Notes: a model not told the origin generated them from the letters alone. Positions 1 through 9,924 are shown, counted from the first letter of the stretch. The stretch is 64,000 nt of DNA from CAYMZZ01 sp044463125 (GCA_044463125.1 JBIQMS010000023.1:5551-69550), one strand, 5' to 3'. A program made the numbers and translations.

Positions 1-224
1 ATGGCGGAATAGGCTTCCGGTACAAAGCCGAGTATTTCATTGGCGCGCCACACCGTACTCAGACGCCGACCGGTAACGGGATTCATGATGCCCGCGGCCA
101 CGCGGCTGGGGCTATGGCTTTGCGGTTCATCTATTACCAAAACCGATGCGCCCTTTTCCAGCAGGAAAAAAGACAGGAAGGTTCCCGATATACCCTGACC
201 TATAATGAGGTAGTCCACATCCAT
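1..224 (-). CDS. FAD-dependent oxidoreductase (DAO family), N-terminal part only
   Basis: The gene runs off the left edge, so only the first 74 or so codons are visible on the minus strand. The protein begins MDVDYLIIGQGISGTFLSFF, a classical Rossmann FAD-binding start with the GxGxxG motif as GQGISG at residues 9-14 and an acidic residue closing the second strand (VLVIDEP). It continues with AAGIMNPVTGRR, a segment typical of the DAO-type oxidoreductases (glycine oxidase and MnmC C-domain relatives). The substrate cannot be told from this fragment. It is divergent from the restriction-modification pair, with about 95 bp between the start codons. The start is the ATG complementary to 222-224; no alternative in-frame ATG precedes it closely. 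Confidence 0.8.
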   Translation of the reverse strand, partial: MDVDYLIIGQGISGTFLSFFLLEKGASVLVIDEPQSHSPSRVAAGIMNPVTGRRLSTVWRANEILGFVPEAYSA

Positions 225-319
225 GCTGCAAAATAGCGAGTTATCCAACACGGGGTTTAGCCTTTTCAAGTTTGGCACAAATTGGAATTTGTAGGCAGAC
301 ATTTACTAAATTTGTTGGC

Positions 320-1924
320 ATGATCGATCCTAAAAAGATAAAACCCTTCGTTGGAGAGTTGCCCAGTCAATTTGCTGACAGGCTTGGCCAGATTTATGCC
401 AAATCTGTTTCTTCTTTACACAAAAAAGATAATGGACAATTTTTTACCCCACTTGAAATTGCACGTTTCATGGCAAGGCTTGTAAAGCAGGGCGGAGACA
501 AGCTTAAGATTCTGGACCCGGGTTGTGGTACCGCAATTCTTTCAAGTTCTCTCATTGAAGAACTCACAATACGATACGAAGGCATAAAGGAGATCGAGTT
601 GGTGGCTTATGAGACAGATAGCGACATTTTGCCTTATACGGAAAACGTATTAGAGTTTTTGCAGGAATGGTTGAAAAAAAGAGAAATCAAGTTCAAATTA
701 TTAGTTGAAAAGAAAGATTTTATTGTTGATAATAAAGATTGCTTTGAAGAGTCTGCCACACTATTTTTTGAACCCAGGAGTGCAGTCTTTGACATAATCA
801 TTTCGAATCCACCATATTTTAAGATTTCAAAGGATGATAGGAGGGCTGTGGTTGCAAAATCGATAGTTTGGGGGCAACCCAATATTTATTCAATATTTAT
901 GATGGTCGCTGCTAAACTTTTGAAGAGAGATGGCGAATTAGTTTTTATCACTCCCAGAAGTTTTGCGTCGGGCAATTATTTTCGGGCATTCAGAGAAGCT
1001 TTCTTTCAAGAAATTGATATCGAGCAAATTCATTTATTTGGATCGAGAACAGATACATTTGACAGAGATGAAGTTCTCCAAGAGACTCTTATATTGAAAG
1101 GTAAGAAGCATCTGCTAAGTGGTCATTTCCCATCGATTGTTGTAACTCATTCTAAAGGCATAAGTGATATCGAAAGCTATACTGAGAAAACCTATTTGAC
1201 ATCTGAATTAATTGATTTTAATTCCAAAGAAAAAATTATTCACCTGCCAACCAATGAAACGGAAGATAAGGTCATAAAGTTATTTAAGTCCTGGTCCGGG
1301 AGCTTAAATCAATATGGCTTTCAGATTTCGACCGGCCCTGTTGTTTCATTCCGCGCTTCTCAATATCTACATGAGGAATATTCTAATAAAGAAATTGTCA
1401 TGGTACCTTTGTACCAGCTTGTCAATACTGCCAAGATGAAGTTTAATTGGCCAATTTCAAAAAAGAACAAACCACAATATATTGAGTTTTGTGAGGAAAC
1501 TAAATCTATCCTGCTACCTAACAAGAATTATATATTTCTTCGCCGTTTCAGTGCGAAGGATGATAAAAGTCGACTCGTTGCAACGCCATACTTTATCGAC
1601 ATTACACAAGCGGAATTTATCGGTGTTGAAAATCATTTGAATTATATATATCGACCCAAAGGTCATCTTGACAGAAACGAGATATTGGGATTATCTGCAT
1701 TATTAAACAGTAGCCTATTCGACACATATTTTAGGACTTTTAATGGAAATATTAATGTTAGTGCAACAGAGTTAAGAGAAATGCCATTGCCGCCACTAAA
1801 TGATATAAGGCAAATTGGAAATCAGATAATAATGGAGAATACATTCTCTCAAGAGCTTGTGGATAGCATTATTATACAATACTTTGATTTAGACCATATA
1901 TTCGCATATGAGCAAATTAGATGA
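320..1924 (+). CDS. Type II N6-adenine DNA methyltransferase (BsuBI/PstI type)
   Basis: Likely modification enzyme of a type II restriction-modification pair, methylating adenine in the site cut by the partner encoded next. From the ATG at 320 the protein has 534 residues. A GQFFTP segment (residues 39-44) precedes the SAM-binding motif I (LDPGCG, 65-70), and the catalytic motif IV is NPPY at 163-166, all typical of gamma-class N6-adenine enzymes. The C-terminal half resembles the target-recognition domain of Eco57I/TaqI-like enzymes and ends with a segment rich in N, S and LRE (NINVSATELREMPLP). An in-frame TTG at 272 could extend it by 16 residues, but the ATG is preferred. Its 3' end overlaps the endonuclease gene by 17 bp. 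The DNA is visibly AT-richer than the neighbours, suggesting acquisition. Confidence 0.88.
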   Translation: MIDPKKIKPFVGELPSQFADRLGQIYAKSVSSLHKKDNGQFFTPLEIARFMARLVKQGGDKLKILDPGCGTAILSSSLIEELTIRYEGIKEIELVAYETDSDILPYTENVLEFLQEWLKKREIKFKLLVEKKDFIVDNKDCFEESATLFFEPRSAVFDIIISNPPYFKISKDDRRAVVAKSIVWGQPNIYSIFMMVAAKLLKRDGELVFITPRSFASGNYFRAFREAFFQEIDIEQIHLFGSRTDTFDRDEVLQETLILKGKKHLLSGHFPSIVVTHSKGISDIESYTEKTYLTSELIDFNSKEKIIHLPTNETEDKVIKLFKSWSGSLNQYGFQISTGPVVSFRASQYLHEEYSNKEIVMVPLYQLVNTAKMKFNWPISKKNKPQYIEFCEETKSILLPNKNYIFLRRFSAKDDKSRLVATPYFIDITQAEFIGVENHLNYIYRPKGHLDRNEILGLSALLNSSLFDTYFRTFNGNINVSATELREMPLPPLNDIRQIGNQIIMENTFSQELVDSIIIQYFDLDHIFAYEQIR

Positions 1925-2843
1925 TGCAAAGAAAATTCTGAAAGAGTTGGGAATGCCAGATGCGCAGCAAAACGAAATATCGGCATATACATTGTTAGCG
2001 CTTTGCGGAATTGGACCAAAAGATAAGTGGAGTCAAGCTGGAAGAGCCAGCCAGTCAGTTTCCAAGGGGATAATGACATTTTGTAGGGATGTCTACAAGA
2101 AGGAGTATGCCCCCAATACACGCGAGACATTTCGAAGGCAGGTTTTGCACCAGTTTGTTCAGGCAAGAATCGCTGATTACAACCCTGATAACCCCAGTTT
2201 ACCTGTAAATAGCCCAAAAGCACACTATGCGATTACAAGTGAAGCGCTTGAAGTTATCAAATCCTTTGGCACAAAGGTGTGGAAGGACGAGGTTGATAGA
2301 TTCAAATCTCTTGTTGGTGAACTCTCAAAGAAATATTTGAAGGAGCGAAAACAGGTATTGATACCTGTAAAACTAAGTAATGGTAAGTCGCTTAAACTTT
2401 CTGCTGGCAAGCATAATGAGGTGCAGGCAGCGATAGTTCAAGATTTTGCGGCGCGCTTCGCAAAAGGAAGTGAAGTACTGTACTTGGGGGATACGGCAAA
2501 CAAAGACCTATATGTAGATAAAGATGCTCTCAGATCAATAGGAATTCCTTTAACAGAGCATAGCAAGCTGCCGGATGTAGTTCTTTATGATAGGAAGAAG
2601 AATTGGCTCTATCTTATTGAAGCGGTTACTTCCCACGGACCTGTATCTCCAAAAAGAATTGTTGAATTGGAAGAGTTGCTTAAAAGATGTAAGGCTGGAA
2701 AAGTATATGTATCCGCCTTTCCCGATTTTGCTGAGTTTAAAAAGCATTCTACCAATATCGCATGGGAAACAGAAGTTTGGGTTGTTGATTTTCCCGAACA
2801 TATGATTCACTTTAATGGAGATCGGTTTATGGGGCCCAGGTAG
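1908..2843 (+). CDS. BsuBI/PstI-family restriction endonuclease
   Basis: Probable type II restriction enzyme of 311 residues, close to the usual length of PstI and BsuBI (just over 300). The family signature region is clear: an LYLGDTANK segment near residues 191-199, then LPDVVLYD (221-228) and LYLIEAVTSHGP (234-245). The PD at 222-223 and E238 probably supply the metal-binding acidic residues of a variant PD-(D/E)xK site. By family, the expected target is CTGCAG. The start ATG lies inside the end of the methyltransferase gene (17 bp overlap), so expression is probably coupled, with modification made first. Many CTGCAG sites occur in nearby host genes (3267, 4426, 19515), so a live enzyme would require the methylase. 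The specificity is inferred from the family only. Confidence 0.88.
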   Translation: MSKLDDAKKILKELGMPDAQQNEISAYTLLALCGIGPKDKWSQAGRASQSVSKGIMTFCRDVYKKEYAPNTRETFRRQVLHQFVQARIADYNPDNPSLPVNSPKAHYAITSEALEVIKSFGTKVWKDEVDRFKSLVGELSKKYLKERKQVLIPVKLSNGKSLKLSAGKHNEVQAAIVQDFAARFAKGSEVLYLGDTANKDLYVDKDALRSIGIPLTEHSKLPDVVLYDRKKNWLYLIEAVTSHGPVSPKRIVELEELLKRCKAGKVYVSAFPDFAEFKKHSTNIAWETEVWVVDFPEHMIHFNGDRFMGPR

Positions 2844-2967
2844 GCTATACCCAAATGCTCGAATACTAAGGGGCCCATTTGAATAGTTTACTCAAATAGA
2901 AATTAGTCGATTTCGAATTGCCAAAATTTGTGTAGTTCTAATTTTTGATAAAAAATTTAATGATACT

Positions 2968-2993
2968 CCTGAAGCAAATATAGTTTCTTCAGG
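2968..2993. terminator. Weak hairpin between convergent genes
   Basis: A 7-bp inverted repeat CCTGAAG / CTTCAGG with a 12-nt loop lies between the convergent endonuclease and alpha-2-macroglobulin genes. On the minus strand it is followed after some bases by an AAATTTTTTA run, so it could end the macroglobulin transcript. The stem is short, so this is tentative. Confidence 0.3.
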
Positions 2994-3015
2994 TCCTGCT
3001 ATAAGGGTTAAGGCT

Positions 3016-6000
3016 TCATTTCGGACTTATCCTCACTCGCAACCCTTCGCTATGGGCCCGAAACTCCGGTGCGTACATGCATTCGATGCTGGTAATACCA
3101 TTGTTGAAATCGCCGGCATGGCTGGCGAAAAGGCTGTATTCAAATACATAAGTACCCCTGCGTATGTTTTGGAAAAAGAAATGCGTGGCCGCGTCGCGGG
3201 TGCTTTCGTAATAACCCAGCCCGCCCTGCCATTTGTAGCTACTCAGCACATTCACCGGTTCCATACCTGCAGCGCGCAGGTCCTTCATATGCAGGTATTC
3301 CATATCCCGGTCTGCTTTGAGGATGATGCGTACCACCACTTTATCGCCTACTTCGAGGTAGGCACCCTCCTGGAGCTCTTCCAACACCGGGCCTGCATCG
3401 GTATTTCTTTGCACAAACAGTTTTTTCTCCAATTGAAGTGGGGTGGCCGATGCACTGATTTTGTCCATTTCCTCAAAATACTGCCAGTAAACGGCTCCCC
3501 AACTGCTGGTTGCTGAAGCAGCGGTTGCCTGCTTCACATCCAGTTGGATATTGCCCATATCGGGTTTAATATCTTCCGCTTCAATACTTTGTTTGAAATA
3601 GCCCGTACCCGCTTCAGTGGCTATTGTTGTATTCGACAATTCAGTATTTCCCAACTTAATGGTTACTTCCGGATTCACTTCCTGCACCAGGTTCTCCTGC
3701 AGCAGCAGGGCATAGCAGGCTTCCGCGGTGGCTTTGGTACTTTCCCAGCGATGGGTCTGCTTATTTTTCAACAGCCAGGTGCGAAACTCATCGGCGGTTT
3801 TCCGATCATTATTGATTTCCAAAAATGCCTCTACCATCAGCGCCTGCCTTTCTAGGGGCGCTTCATACCACCACCAGCTTCGCGTGGCGCTCTTGTGATA
3901 GCGACCCAGTTCTTCGTTATATACCGTGGTTTCTTTGAGTGATTTCAGGATGTTTTTTGCGACAGCCGAGTTGCCAGTTCTATGCAGGCTCAACGCGATC
4001 ATGGCCTGCTGGTACTTGCCCGCCTTCACCCAGCTCTGCGACAAACGTCCCCGGAAATAGGCGACTGCTTTCTGCGCATTGGCCGTAATCTTTTGCTGCG
4101 GGAAAAAGCTCCGCAGGTAGAAGTATTGCACCTGCGTGGGATTAAGTGTATATTTTTTCAGATCGGTTTTTTGCTTCAGCAGTTGCTGATAGTCCTGCTG
4201 CATTTGCAGGTCGAGCCAATTGAGACCGAGGTTCAATACATTATTCCAATCATTTTCCTGTGCGGCCGGCAACGCCTTTAGTTGTTGCAGGTGCCCGATG
4301 CCGGAAAGGATATACTGTGTGATGTAACGATTATCGGGTCCGCCCTTGAACCAGGGGAAGGCGCCGCTGGCATTTTGCATATCACTCAGTTTGGCAAGCG
4401 TACCCCGCAGTTCGCCGCCCAATGTCTGCAGATCAAAGAGGCGGGCGATATTTTCTTTTTGTGCCGTTTCGGATTGGGCTTCCAGTACCCAGGGCGTTTC
4501 TTCCAGCAAAATATTCTTCAGCTCTTCATTTTTTTGCAGGTTACTAATTAATGCGGTGGTATCTGTTTCTTTCCATTTTTCAAATACAGCTTTTATCCGC
4601 GGCGATTGGTTGGCGATATGCGCGGCCAGCGCGTTGGCATAGTAACGGTTCCAGTTTTGCTCGGAACATTCATAAGGGAACTCCATCAGGTAAGGCAGGG
4701 CCTGCACCACATACCAGATCGGATTGCTGCTATATTCTACCGTAAGCCTTTGCGATTGCAGGGTGGGAGAGGAGGCGGATGCTTTCAGCTTATCGAAGCT
4801 GAAGTTTTTGCTGCCACTTCCCTTCATTTGAAGGGGCAGCGATTCGGTTACCAGCACCCGGTTGCTCAATACCGGCAGGTTGGCTTCTTCGCCATCGCTG
4901 TGCTTGTCGGCAACGGCAACCATGCGCCAGGTGATAGGCCGGGTAAACTGGAAGGGCACCTGTAGCTGAAAATTCACCTGCGCACTTTGTCCGGCTGCTG
5001 CGGTAAAATACTGGCGGGGTACCACTATGCGGAAGCGGCTGTCGAGCGCCTGGCCCGTGGCGGCATCCAGTAATTCGAGGCGTGCTTCACCCGTCATTTC
5101 CTTTTCAGTGAGGTTCACCAGTTTGGCGCTGAACTCCATTTGATCGCCTTCGCGCAGGAAGCGGGGCGGATTGGGTTGCAGCATCAGTTCTTTCTGCGTC
5201 ACCATCTCGCGGCTGCTATAGCCGAGCGCGAGTTCTTTTGTATGCGCCAACGCCTGGAATTTCCAGCGTGTCAGCGCCTCGGGCATGGCAAAGGAAAACT
5301 CCACCGCCCCAGTGCTATCGGTGCGCAGATCGGGAAAGAAGAAGGCGGTTTCGTTGAAGTTTTTTCGGGGTGCGGAACTTTGATTTTTATTGTCAGGTCC
5401 AATGCCAACTTCTTTTAGCTCTACGATTGCTGCAACAACTTCAAACTTATCAATTTTTGTAGGGTCATTCAGATTAAAAACTGGCAAGGTGTCAGATGAG
5501 ATTCTTGGGGCTGGCATATCGTCCTGATCGGGAAGGCGTGCTTGACGCAGAGTTGAATACCCTATACTTCTGTAATTATCCACTAAATGATCATAAAGTA
5601 TATTCAATACAATCCTATCGTAATGCTTTCCAGGAGTTTCAGGAGCGTTGGGAGGTGTCCATATTTTCGAAATCGAATGGCCTTTGAAATTATCCGTCTT
5701 CCATGAATTGGCATTAAAGTAATTCGGATAGATCGATGGCTTTCTCCAGGCATGTGGATAAAACTGATCCAGCGATGCATCGTACATACTGGCCAGCACT
5801 TCGGCCGCTACCTTATCCTTTTTGGCGCCGCTGATGCGAATGGTCCAGGTTTCGGCGCTTCCGGGCAGGGTCTTATCGCGCCAGCTCAGGTATTCCACGT
5901 CCAGGTCCTTGTTGCTCCAGGGAACAACAATGGTTTCATTATGCTGGTAAAAACGATTATCCTTTACGAAGGCCCAGCTCAATCCATATCCACCCCGGTC

Positions 6001-9000
6001 GGCTTCGGTGGCTTTTTCAGAAAATAGCCTCATGCCTCCCGGCCAGTTCACCGTGCTGCGCCTTACTTCTTTACCAACGGAGGGGCGATCGCTGAACTGC
6101 AACAGGAAGATATCCTTAGCCGAACTGCCCAGGCTTACCTGGCTTTCCTCACCCGGCTCCACGGGACGGCTGCCTTCCGCCCATAAATATTGCGGACGAT
6201 TCAGCTCATTTTTTTCCGGTGCATAAAGCTCCAGGTATTGGCGCGTCTTCACTTCTTTTCCAAAGGCATCCATTGTACTGAATTCGAGCAGATAGAATCC
6301 GGCCGTCCAGTTTTTGTTATTCCAGGTCCAACTACCATCGGCCCGGCTGCTATCCGTTTGCCGTAAAATTTCTTTTTCCTTTTCCCAGCTTTGGTAATTT
6401 GTTTCATTGTCGTATTCGTCATGTGGGAAATAGCGAATATATTCCTGTTTCGATAGCAGAAATTGATCAGGCCGCTCCCAATACCGGTCGCGTATCAGGC
6501 GGTTTTCTGATTTCAAACGATAAACCTGCACGTCCACCCGGGCAGGCACAAACTCATCGGCCATATTCCGGGTCTGCACACTGATCTTATGCAAACTGTC
6601 AACCGGTAATTTTTCTGCCAGCTTAATGTCCAGTTTAAGCGCCGTGTAAGCCGCCGTTATGCGGGTTTCGCCACTGCGGGTTTCACCATTAATGTCGGTT
6701 ACGTCGGCTGTTACCCGGTAATCGAAATAAGGGTTCAGCTCCGGATCAATTTTTTTGTCGGGGATGGCCAGAAATTGAATCAGGAATTTGCCATCGGCAT
6801 CCGTTTTTATTTCGCCGTGCGCGATTTCTCTTTCTTCGGATGAAGGCCACCAACTCCGTCCCCACCAGGGATAGGGGAAGCGGGCTTCGCGTACCACACG
6901 ATAGCGTACAGTCGCGCCATCGATATTGTTGCCGGCATAAGCTTTGGCCAGGCCGGTAACAGTAATGCTGTCGCCCACCCTAAACGATTCACGGATCGGT
7001 TCATAGTCCACTTCAAATTTCGGCCGCTTGTATTCCTCCACGCGGATAGAAGTGGAGCCCTGTTCAGCTTTGGTAAACAGGGTAAACATACCGGTGAGTC
7101 CGCTGGAAGGTAAGGTGAAGCGGGCATTAAAGCTGCCATACTCGTTGCTTTTTACGGCAATACTGTCCACCGTTTGGCCATTAGCATCACGTAGGTAGAG
7201 CTTGGTTTTTCGTTCGGAAACAATTTCAGGAAGATTGTTTTCTTTATGCTGCTTCAGCATAATCCCTTTTACAAATAAGGTTTGCCCGGGCCGGTAAAGG
7301 CTGCGATCGGTAAATAGAAATAGGGATACCGGATTCGACTCCGCCTTGCCCTCTCTGGGATACCAGATATAAGTGGAGTTCTGTAGAAACAATTCATCGC
7401 CGCCATGCCTGATCTGGAATCTTGTATTGCGCGAATAATAATTATCCTCATCGTTCCTGCCGGCCTTCTCATTGAAATAGCCCTGCTCATCAGTTTGAAA
7501 GGCGCGTCCTTTTGCCCAGGTATAGCGGCTCAGTTTATTATCATAGCTCTGCGTCCAGGTTTGCACCTGCGCGCCTCGAAGGGGATTGCCCGTTTCACGG
7601 TGCAATACATAATAATGGTTGTCGCGATGGATATAGCTGATCTGCGATACATGGAACTGGCCATATCCGCGCACGGGTCTGGTTTCTTTATCTGTTTCTA
7701 TTGAACCGGCCATCAGCAGATATCTTCCGTTTTCCAGACCATCGATCTTTATTTCAACCCGATGCTGCTGGTAATCGCCGGTTGCGGGCAGGTTTTGTTG
7801 CCAGTTGCGAATGGTTGCTGTTTTTTCCAGTGCCGACCAGGTAGCTTCATCATCTCCAGTCTCCATAACCTTTTCCAGATCCTCCGACCAGCGAAGGATA
7901 CGCAGTTGAATACCGGGGACATTCTTATAGCTTACTAAAGCGCGGAAGGGTTGCGAAGGCAGGTTTACCAGTTCCAGTTGAATATTCAGGTCATTGCCCA
8001 GAATTTCGCGCTTCAGTTGCCGGGCATTGAACCATGCTTCGCTGGTATCTTTTGCGGCGGTATTCAGGGGGTTGGCCAGGATTTTTTCGCAGATATCCAA
8101 AGCTTTCACTTTTTCATAGCGATGAGTAGTATCCGTGAGGGGATTATATTGTTCCCCACGCTCCCGATGGTATTGCGCTACCAGGTACCAGGCCTGAACC
8201 GCTTCAGGCTGCTGATTGTATTGATGCGCGATATGGTTGATGGAGAGATAATATAGTTCATCTTTATCGGCGTGCGTGGATTGATTTTTCACGAATTGCA
8301 GCCTGTCCAGGTCTACATCAATCAGCGCATCGTTGTTTTTATCTTCAAGATGAAAGCGAATAAGGCGCTGATAAAGTAATAAGGCCTGGAAGCTAAGTGA
8401 AGCGCTGTCATTGCTTTCAAATTTCCTGTAGGCAAAATCTGAAGCGGGATCAAAAACGGCTGCCATATCCAGTTCAAAAGCCTCGGTAGGTTCCTGCAGG
8501 GTCGATTCGCCACTCTTGAAATATTCGATGGCCTGATGTGCCAGCAGGTCGAAAAGGGTAGGACGTAGTGAACGGCTATTGCCTTTGAGGATGATGGCAT
8601 CAAATGCCGATACCGGTGTTTTTTGCAACAAGTACTCTTCGCGCAGCGATTCCTTGTATAGTTCTGTAATGCGCTTATGCAGGGCGATGGCCGGCCAGGT
8701 GGCAATATCCTCCGCTTTGTAATCAACGATGGTAGTTTGTTGGTACAGACGCCAGCGGTTGATTTGAAAATAGTTCACGTATCTCCCCGCCAGCAGGCTT
8801 TGCAAAACGGCTTTGGCGGGCAATTGGAATTTGGTCAACTCATGTTCCCATTCCCGTATCACCAATTGTGGATTATCCTCCCGGGTTTCTTGCTGGAGGT
8901 CGGCCATATAGATCAGGCATTTGATGCGTTGGGCATCCAGCCGCTGCTTTTGCGCCAAAGCATATATTTTCTTTACCTCGGCCAGGGCCGACTGGGGCTG

Positions 9001-9132
9001 TTCTTTTTTAACAAATTCTTCAACCCTGTTCCATTCTTTTTCAAAGGGAGAACCGGGTTGCTGGGCTGAATTATCCATAGTAATAAAGAGGCTGCTGATA
9101 AGGAAAATGAGTGCCAGACAGGGTTTCGACAT
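3016..9132 (-). CDS. Large secreted alpha-2-macroglobulin family protein
   Basis: A 2038-residue envelope protein, probably a protease trap or surface-defence protein. It starts with a signal peptide (MSKPCLALIFLISSLFITM, cleaved near NSAQQ). The middle has macroglobulin features: an MG2-like segment with PVSLFLFTDRSLYRPGQTLF and a run of beta-sandwich domains. The bait/A2M region (TAFFFPDLRTDSTGAVEFSF, then ALTRWKFQALAHT) is followed by the thioester motif CSEQ with Cys1489 (codon at 4666-4668), in the context PYECSEQNWNR. The C-terminal third is the alpha-helical toroid that follows the thioester domain. Most bacterial homologues are 1500-2000 residues, so it is at the long end. An AACCTTTG sequence just upstream of the start resembles a -7 box. 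No penicillin-binding protein 1C partner, the classic proteobacterial neighbour, is adjacent. Confidence 0.9.
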   Translation of the reverse strand: MSKPCLALIFLISSLFITMDNSAQQPGSPFEKEWNRVEEFVKKEQPQSALAEVKKIYALAQKQRLDAQRIKCLIYMADLQQETREDNPQLVIREWEHELTKFQLPAKAVLQSLLAGRYVNYFQINRWRLYQQTTIVDYKAEDIATWPAIALHKRITELYKESLREEYLLQKTPVSAFDAIILKGNSRSLRPTLFDLLAHQAIEYFKSGESTLQEPTEAFELDMAAVFDPASDFAYRKFESNDSASLSFQALLLYQRLIRFHLEDKNNDALIDVDLDRLQFVKNQSTHADKDELYYLSINHIAHQYNQQPEAVQAWYLVAQYHRERGEQYNPLTDTTHRYEKVKALDICEKILANPLNTAAKDTSEAWFNARQLKREILGNDLNIQLELVNLPSQPFRALVSYKNVPGIQLRILRWSEDLEKVMETGDDEATWSALEKTATIRNWQQNLPATGDYQQHRVEIKIDGLENGRYLLMAGSIETDKETRPVRGYGQFHVSQISYIHRDNHYYVLHRETGNPLRGAQVQTWTQSYDNKLSRYTWAKGRAFQTDEQGYFNEKAGRNDEDNYYSRNTRFQIRHGGDELFLQNSTYIWYPREGKAESNPVSLFLFTDRSLYRPGQTLFVKGIMLKQHKENNLPEIVSERKTKLYLRDANGQTVDSIAVKSNEYGSFNARFTLPSSGLTGMFTLFTKAEQGSTSIRVEEYKRPKFEVDYEPIRESFRVGDSITVTGLAKAYAGNNIDGATVRYRVVREARFPYPWWGRSWWPSSEEREIAHGEIKTDADGKFLIQFLAIPDKKIDPELNPYFDYRVTADVTDINGETRSGETRITAAYTALKLDIKLAEKLPVDSLHKISVQTRNMADEFVPARVDVQVYRLKSENRLIRDRYWERPDQFLLSKQEYIRYFPHDEYDNETNYQSWEKEKEILRQTDSSRADGSWTWNNKNWTAGFYLLEFSTMDAFGKEVKTRQYLELYAPEKNELNRPQYLWAEGSRPVEPGEESQVSLGSSAKDIFLLQFSDRPSVGKEVRRSTVNWPGGMRLFSEKATEADRGGYGLSWAFVKDNRFYQHNETIVVPWSNKDLDVEYLSWRDKTLPGSAETWTIRISGAKKDKVAAEVLASMYDASLDQFYPHAWRKPSIYPNYFNANSWKTDNFKGHSISKIWTPPNAPETPGKHYDRIVLNILYDHLVDNYRSIGYSTLRQARLPDQDDMPAPRISSDTLPVFNLNDPTKIDKFEVVAAIVELKEVGIGPDNKNQSSAPRKNFNETAFFFPDLRTDSTGAVEFSFAMPEALTRWKFQALAHTKELALGYSSREMVTQKELMLQPNPPRFLREGDQMEFSAKLVNLTEKEMTGEARLELLDAATGQALDSRFRIVVPRQYFTAAAGQSAQVNFQLQVPFQFTRPITWRMVAVADKHSDGEEANLPVLSNRVLVTESLPLQMKGSGSKNFSFDKLKASASSPTLQSQRLTVEYSSNPIWYVVQALPYLMEFPYECSEQNWNRYYANALAAHIANQSPRIKAVFEKWKETDTTALISNLQKNEELKNILLEETPWVLEAQSETAQKENIARLFDLQTLGGELRGTLAKLSDMQNASGAFPWFKGGPDNRYITQYILSGIGHLQQLKALPAAQENDWNNVLNLGLNWLDLQMQQDYQQLLKQKTDLKKYTLNPTQVQYFYLRSFFPQQKITANAQKAVAYFRGRLSQSWVKAGKYQQAMIALSLHRTGNSAVAKNILKSLKETTVYNEELGRYHKSATRSWWWYEAPLERQALMVEAFLEINNDRKTADEFRTWLLKNKQTHRWESTKATAEACYALLLQENLVQEVNPEVTIKLGNTELSNTTIATEAGTGYFKQSIEAEDIKPDMGNIQLDVKQATAASATSSWGAVYWQYFEEMDKISASATPLQLEKKLFVQRNTDAGPVLEELQEGAYLEVGDKVVVRIILKADRDMEYLHMKDLRAAGMEPVNVLSSYKWQGGLGYYESTRDAATHFFFQNIRRGTYVFEYSLFASHAGDFNNGITSIECMYAPEFRAHSEGLRVRISPK

Positions 9133-9170
9133 AGATCAAAGGTTTATGCTGGTACAAGGTAAAGAAAGTT

Positions 9171-9750
9171 TTACGTAGTACGTTATACGTTCTACGTACT
9201 ACGTAATACGTATTACGTAAGTGAAATTTTGGGTTTAAATTAATCTGCGCCCATCTGCGGAAAAATCTGCGGGAAATAACTCCTGCACTTTGGAGATACT
9301 TAGATTGCTGAATCCTTTCCCGCAGATTTGCGCGGATTTTTGGCGCAGATTTTCGCAGATAGTATTATGATATGATTCCTTTCAATAGTTCGCAAATGTC
9401 GACAAGAGCCCAGCAACCCTTAAACCTTAAACCCTAAACCCTAAACCAAAAACGTAATACGTATTACGTAAGTGAAATTTGGGTTCAAAATAATCTGCGC
9501 ACATCTGCGGAAAAATCTGCGAAAATCTGCGGGAAATAACTCCTGCACTTTGGAGATACTTCGAGTGCTGAATCCTTTCCCGCAGATTTTCGCGGATATT
9601 TGGCGCAGATTTTCGCAGATGGTACTATGATATGATTGTTTGCAATAGTTCGCATAATGTCGACAAGCGCCCACCAAACCTTAAACCTTAAACTCTAAAC
9701 CAAAGACGTACTACGTAAAACGTACTACGTATAACGTATTACGTAAAACG
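9171..9750. repeat. Tandem pair of composite palindromic repeat modules
   Basis: The whole spacer between the macroglobulin and DUF4476 genes is repeat DNA. An ACGTA tract (9171-9220) contains the perfect 18-nt palindrome ACGTAATACGTATTACGT. It is followed by an inverted repeat built on CTGCGGGAAA / TTTCCCGCAG (about 9240-9365), a short unique stretch, then a TTAAACC/CCCTAAACC array (9417-9450). The same order then repeats once more from the ACGTA palindrome at 9452-9471 through the CTGCG inverted repeat (9490-9625) and TTAAACC array (9675-9703) to a last ACGTA tract (9708-9750). The two modules are about 250 bp each and differ at scattered positions, so they are a diverged tandem duplication. 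The 78-residue open frame on the minus strand here is an artefact of the repeats. Confidence 0.85.
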
Positions 9751-9924
9751 TTCCCTCAGACTGCTTCATACCTGAAACGTTTAACCGGCCACGAACTATC
9801 ATTTTCCCTTAACAATTTTCTTTTTCCCTTTAACTTTTCCTTCTTCAAATTCTGGCACGATGGCATGTGCTTTGGAATAGAAAAGACAGATTCACTATTG
9901 AATCGAACTTTAAAACGGATGGTT

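Noticed and set aside
320..2843. Genomic island with integrase around the restriction-modification pair
   Set aside because: No integrase, tRNA or flanking direct repeat could be seen; only base composition suggests transfer.
9417..9450. Telomere-like TTTAGGG sequence
   Set aside because: The heptamers are degenerate, short and inside spacers of a circular-type bacterial chromosome region; there is no sign of a DNA end.
9441..9677. 78-residue open frame on the minus strand in the repeat spacer
   Set aside because: It is made entirely of CTGCG, TTAAACC and ACGTA repeat DNA; similar peptides appear wherever the repeats occur.
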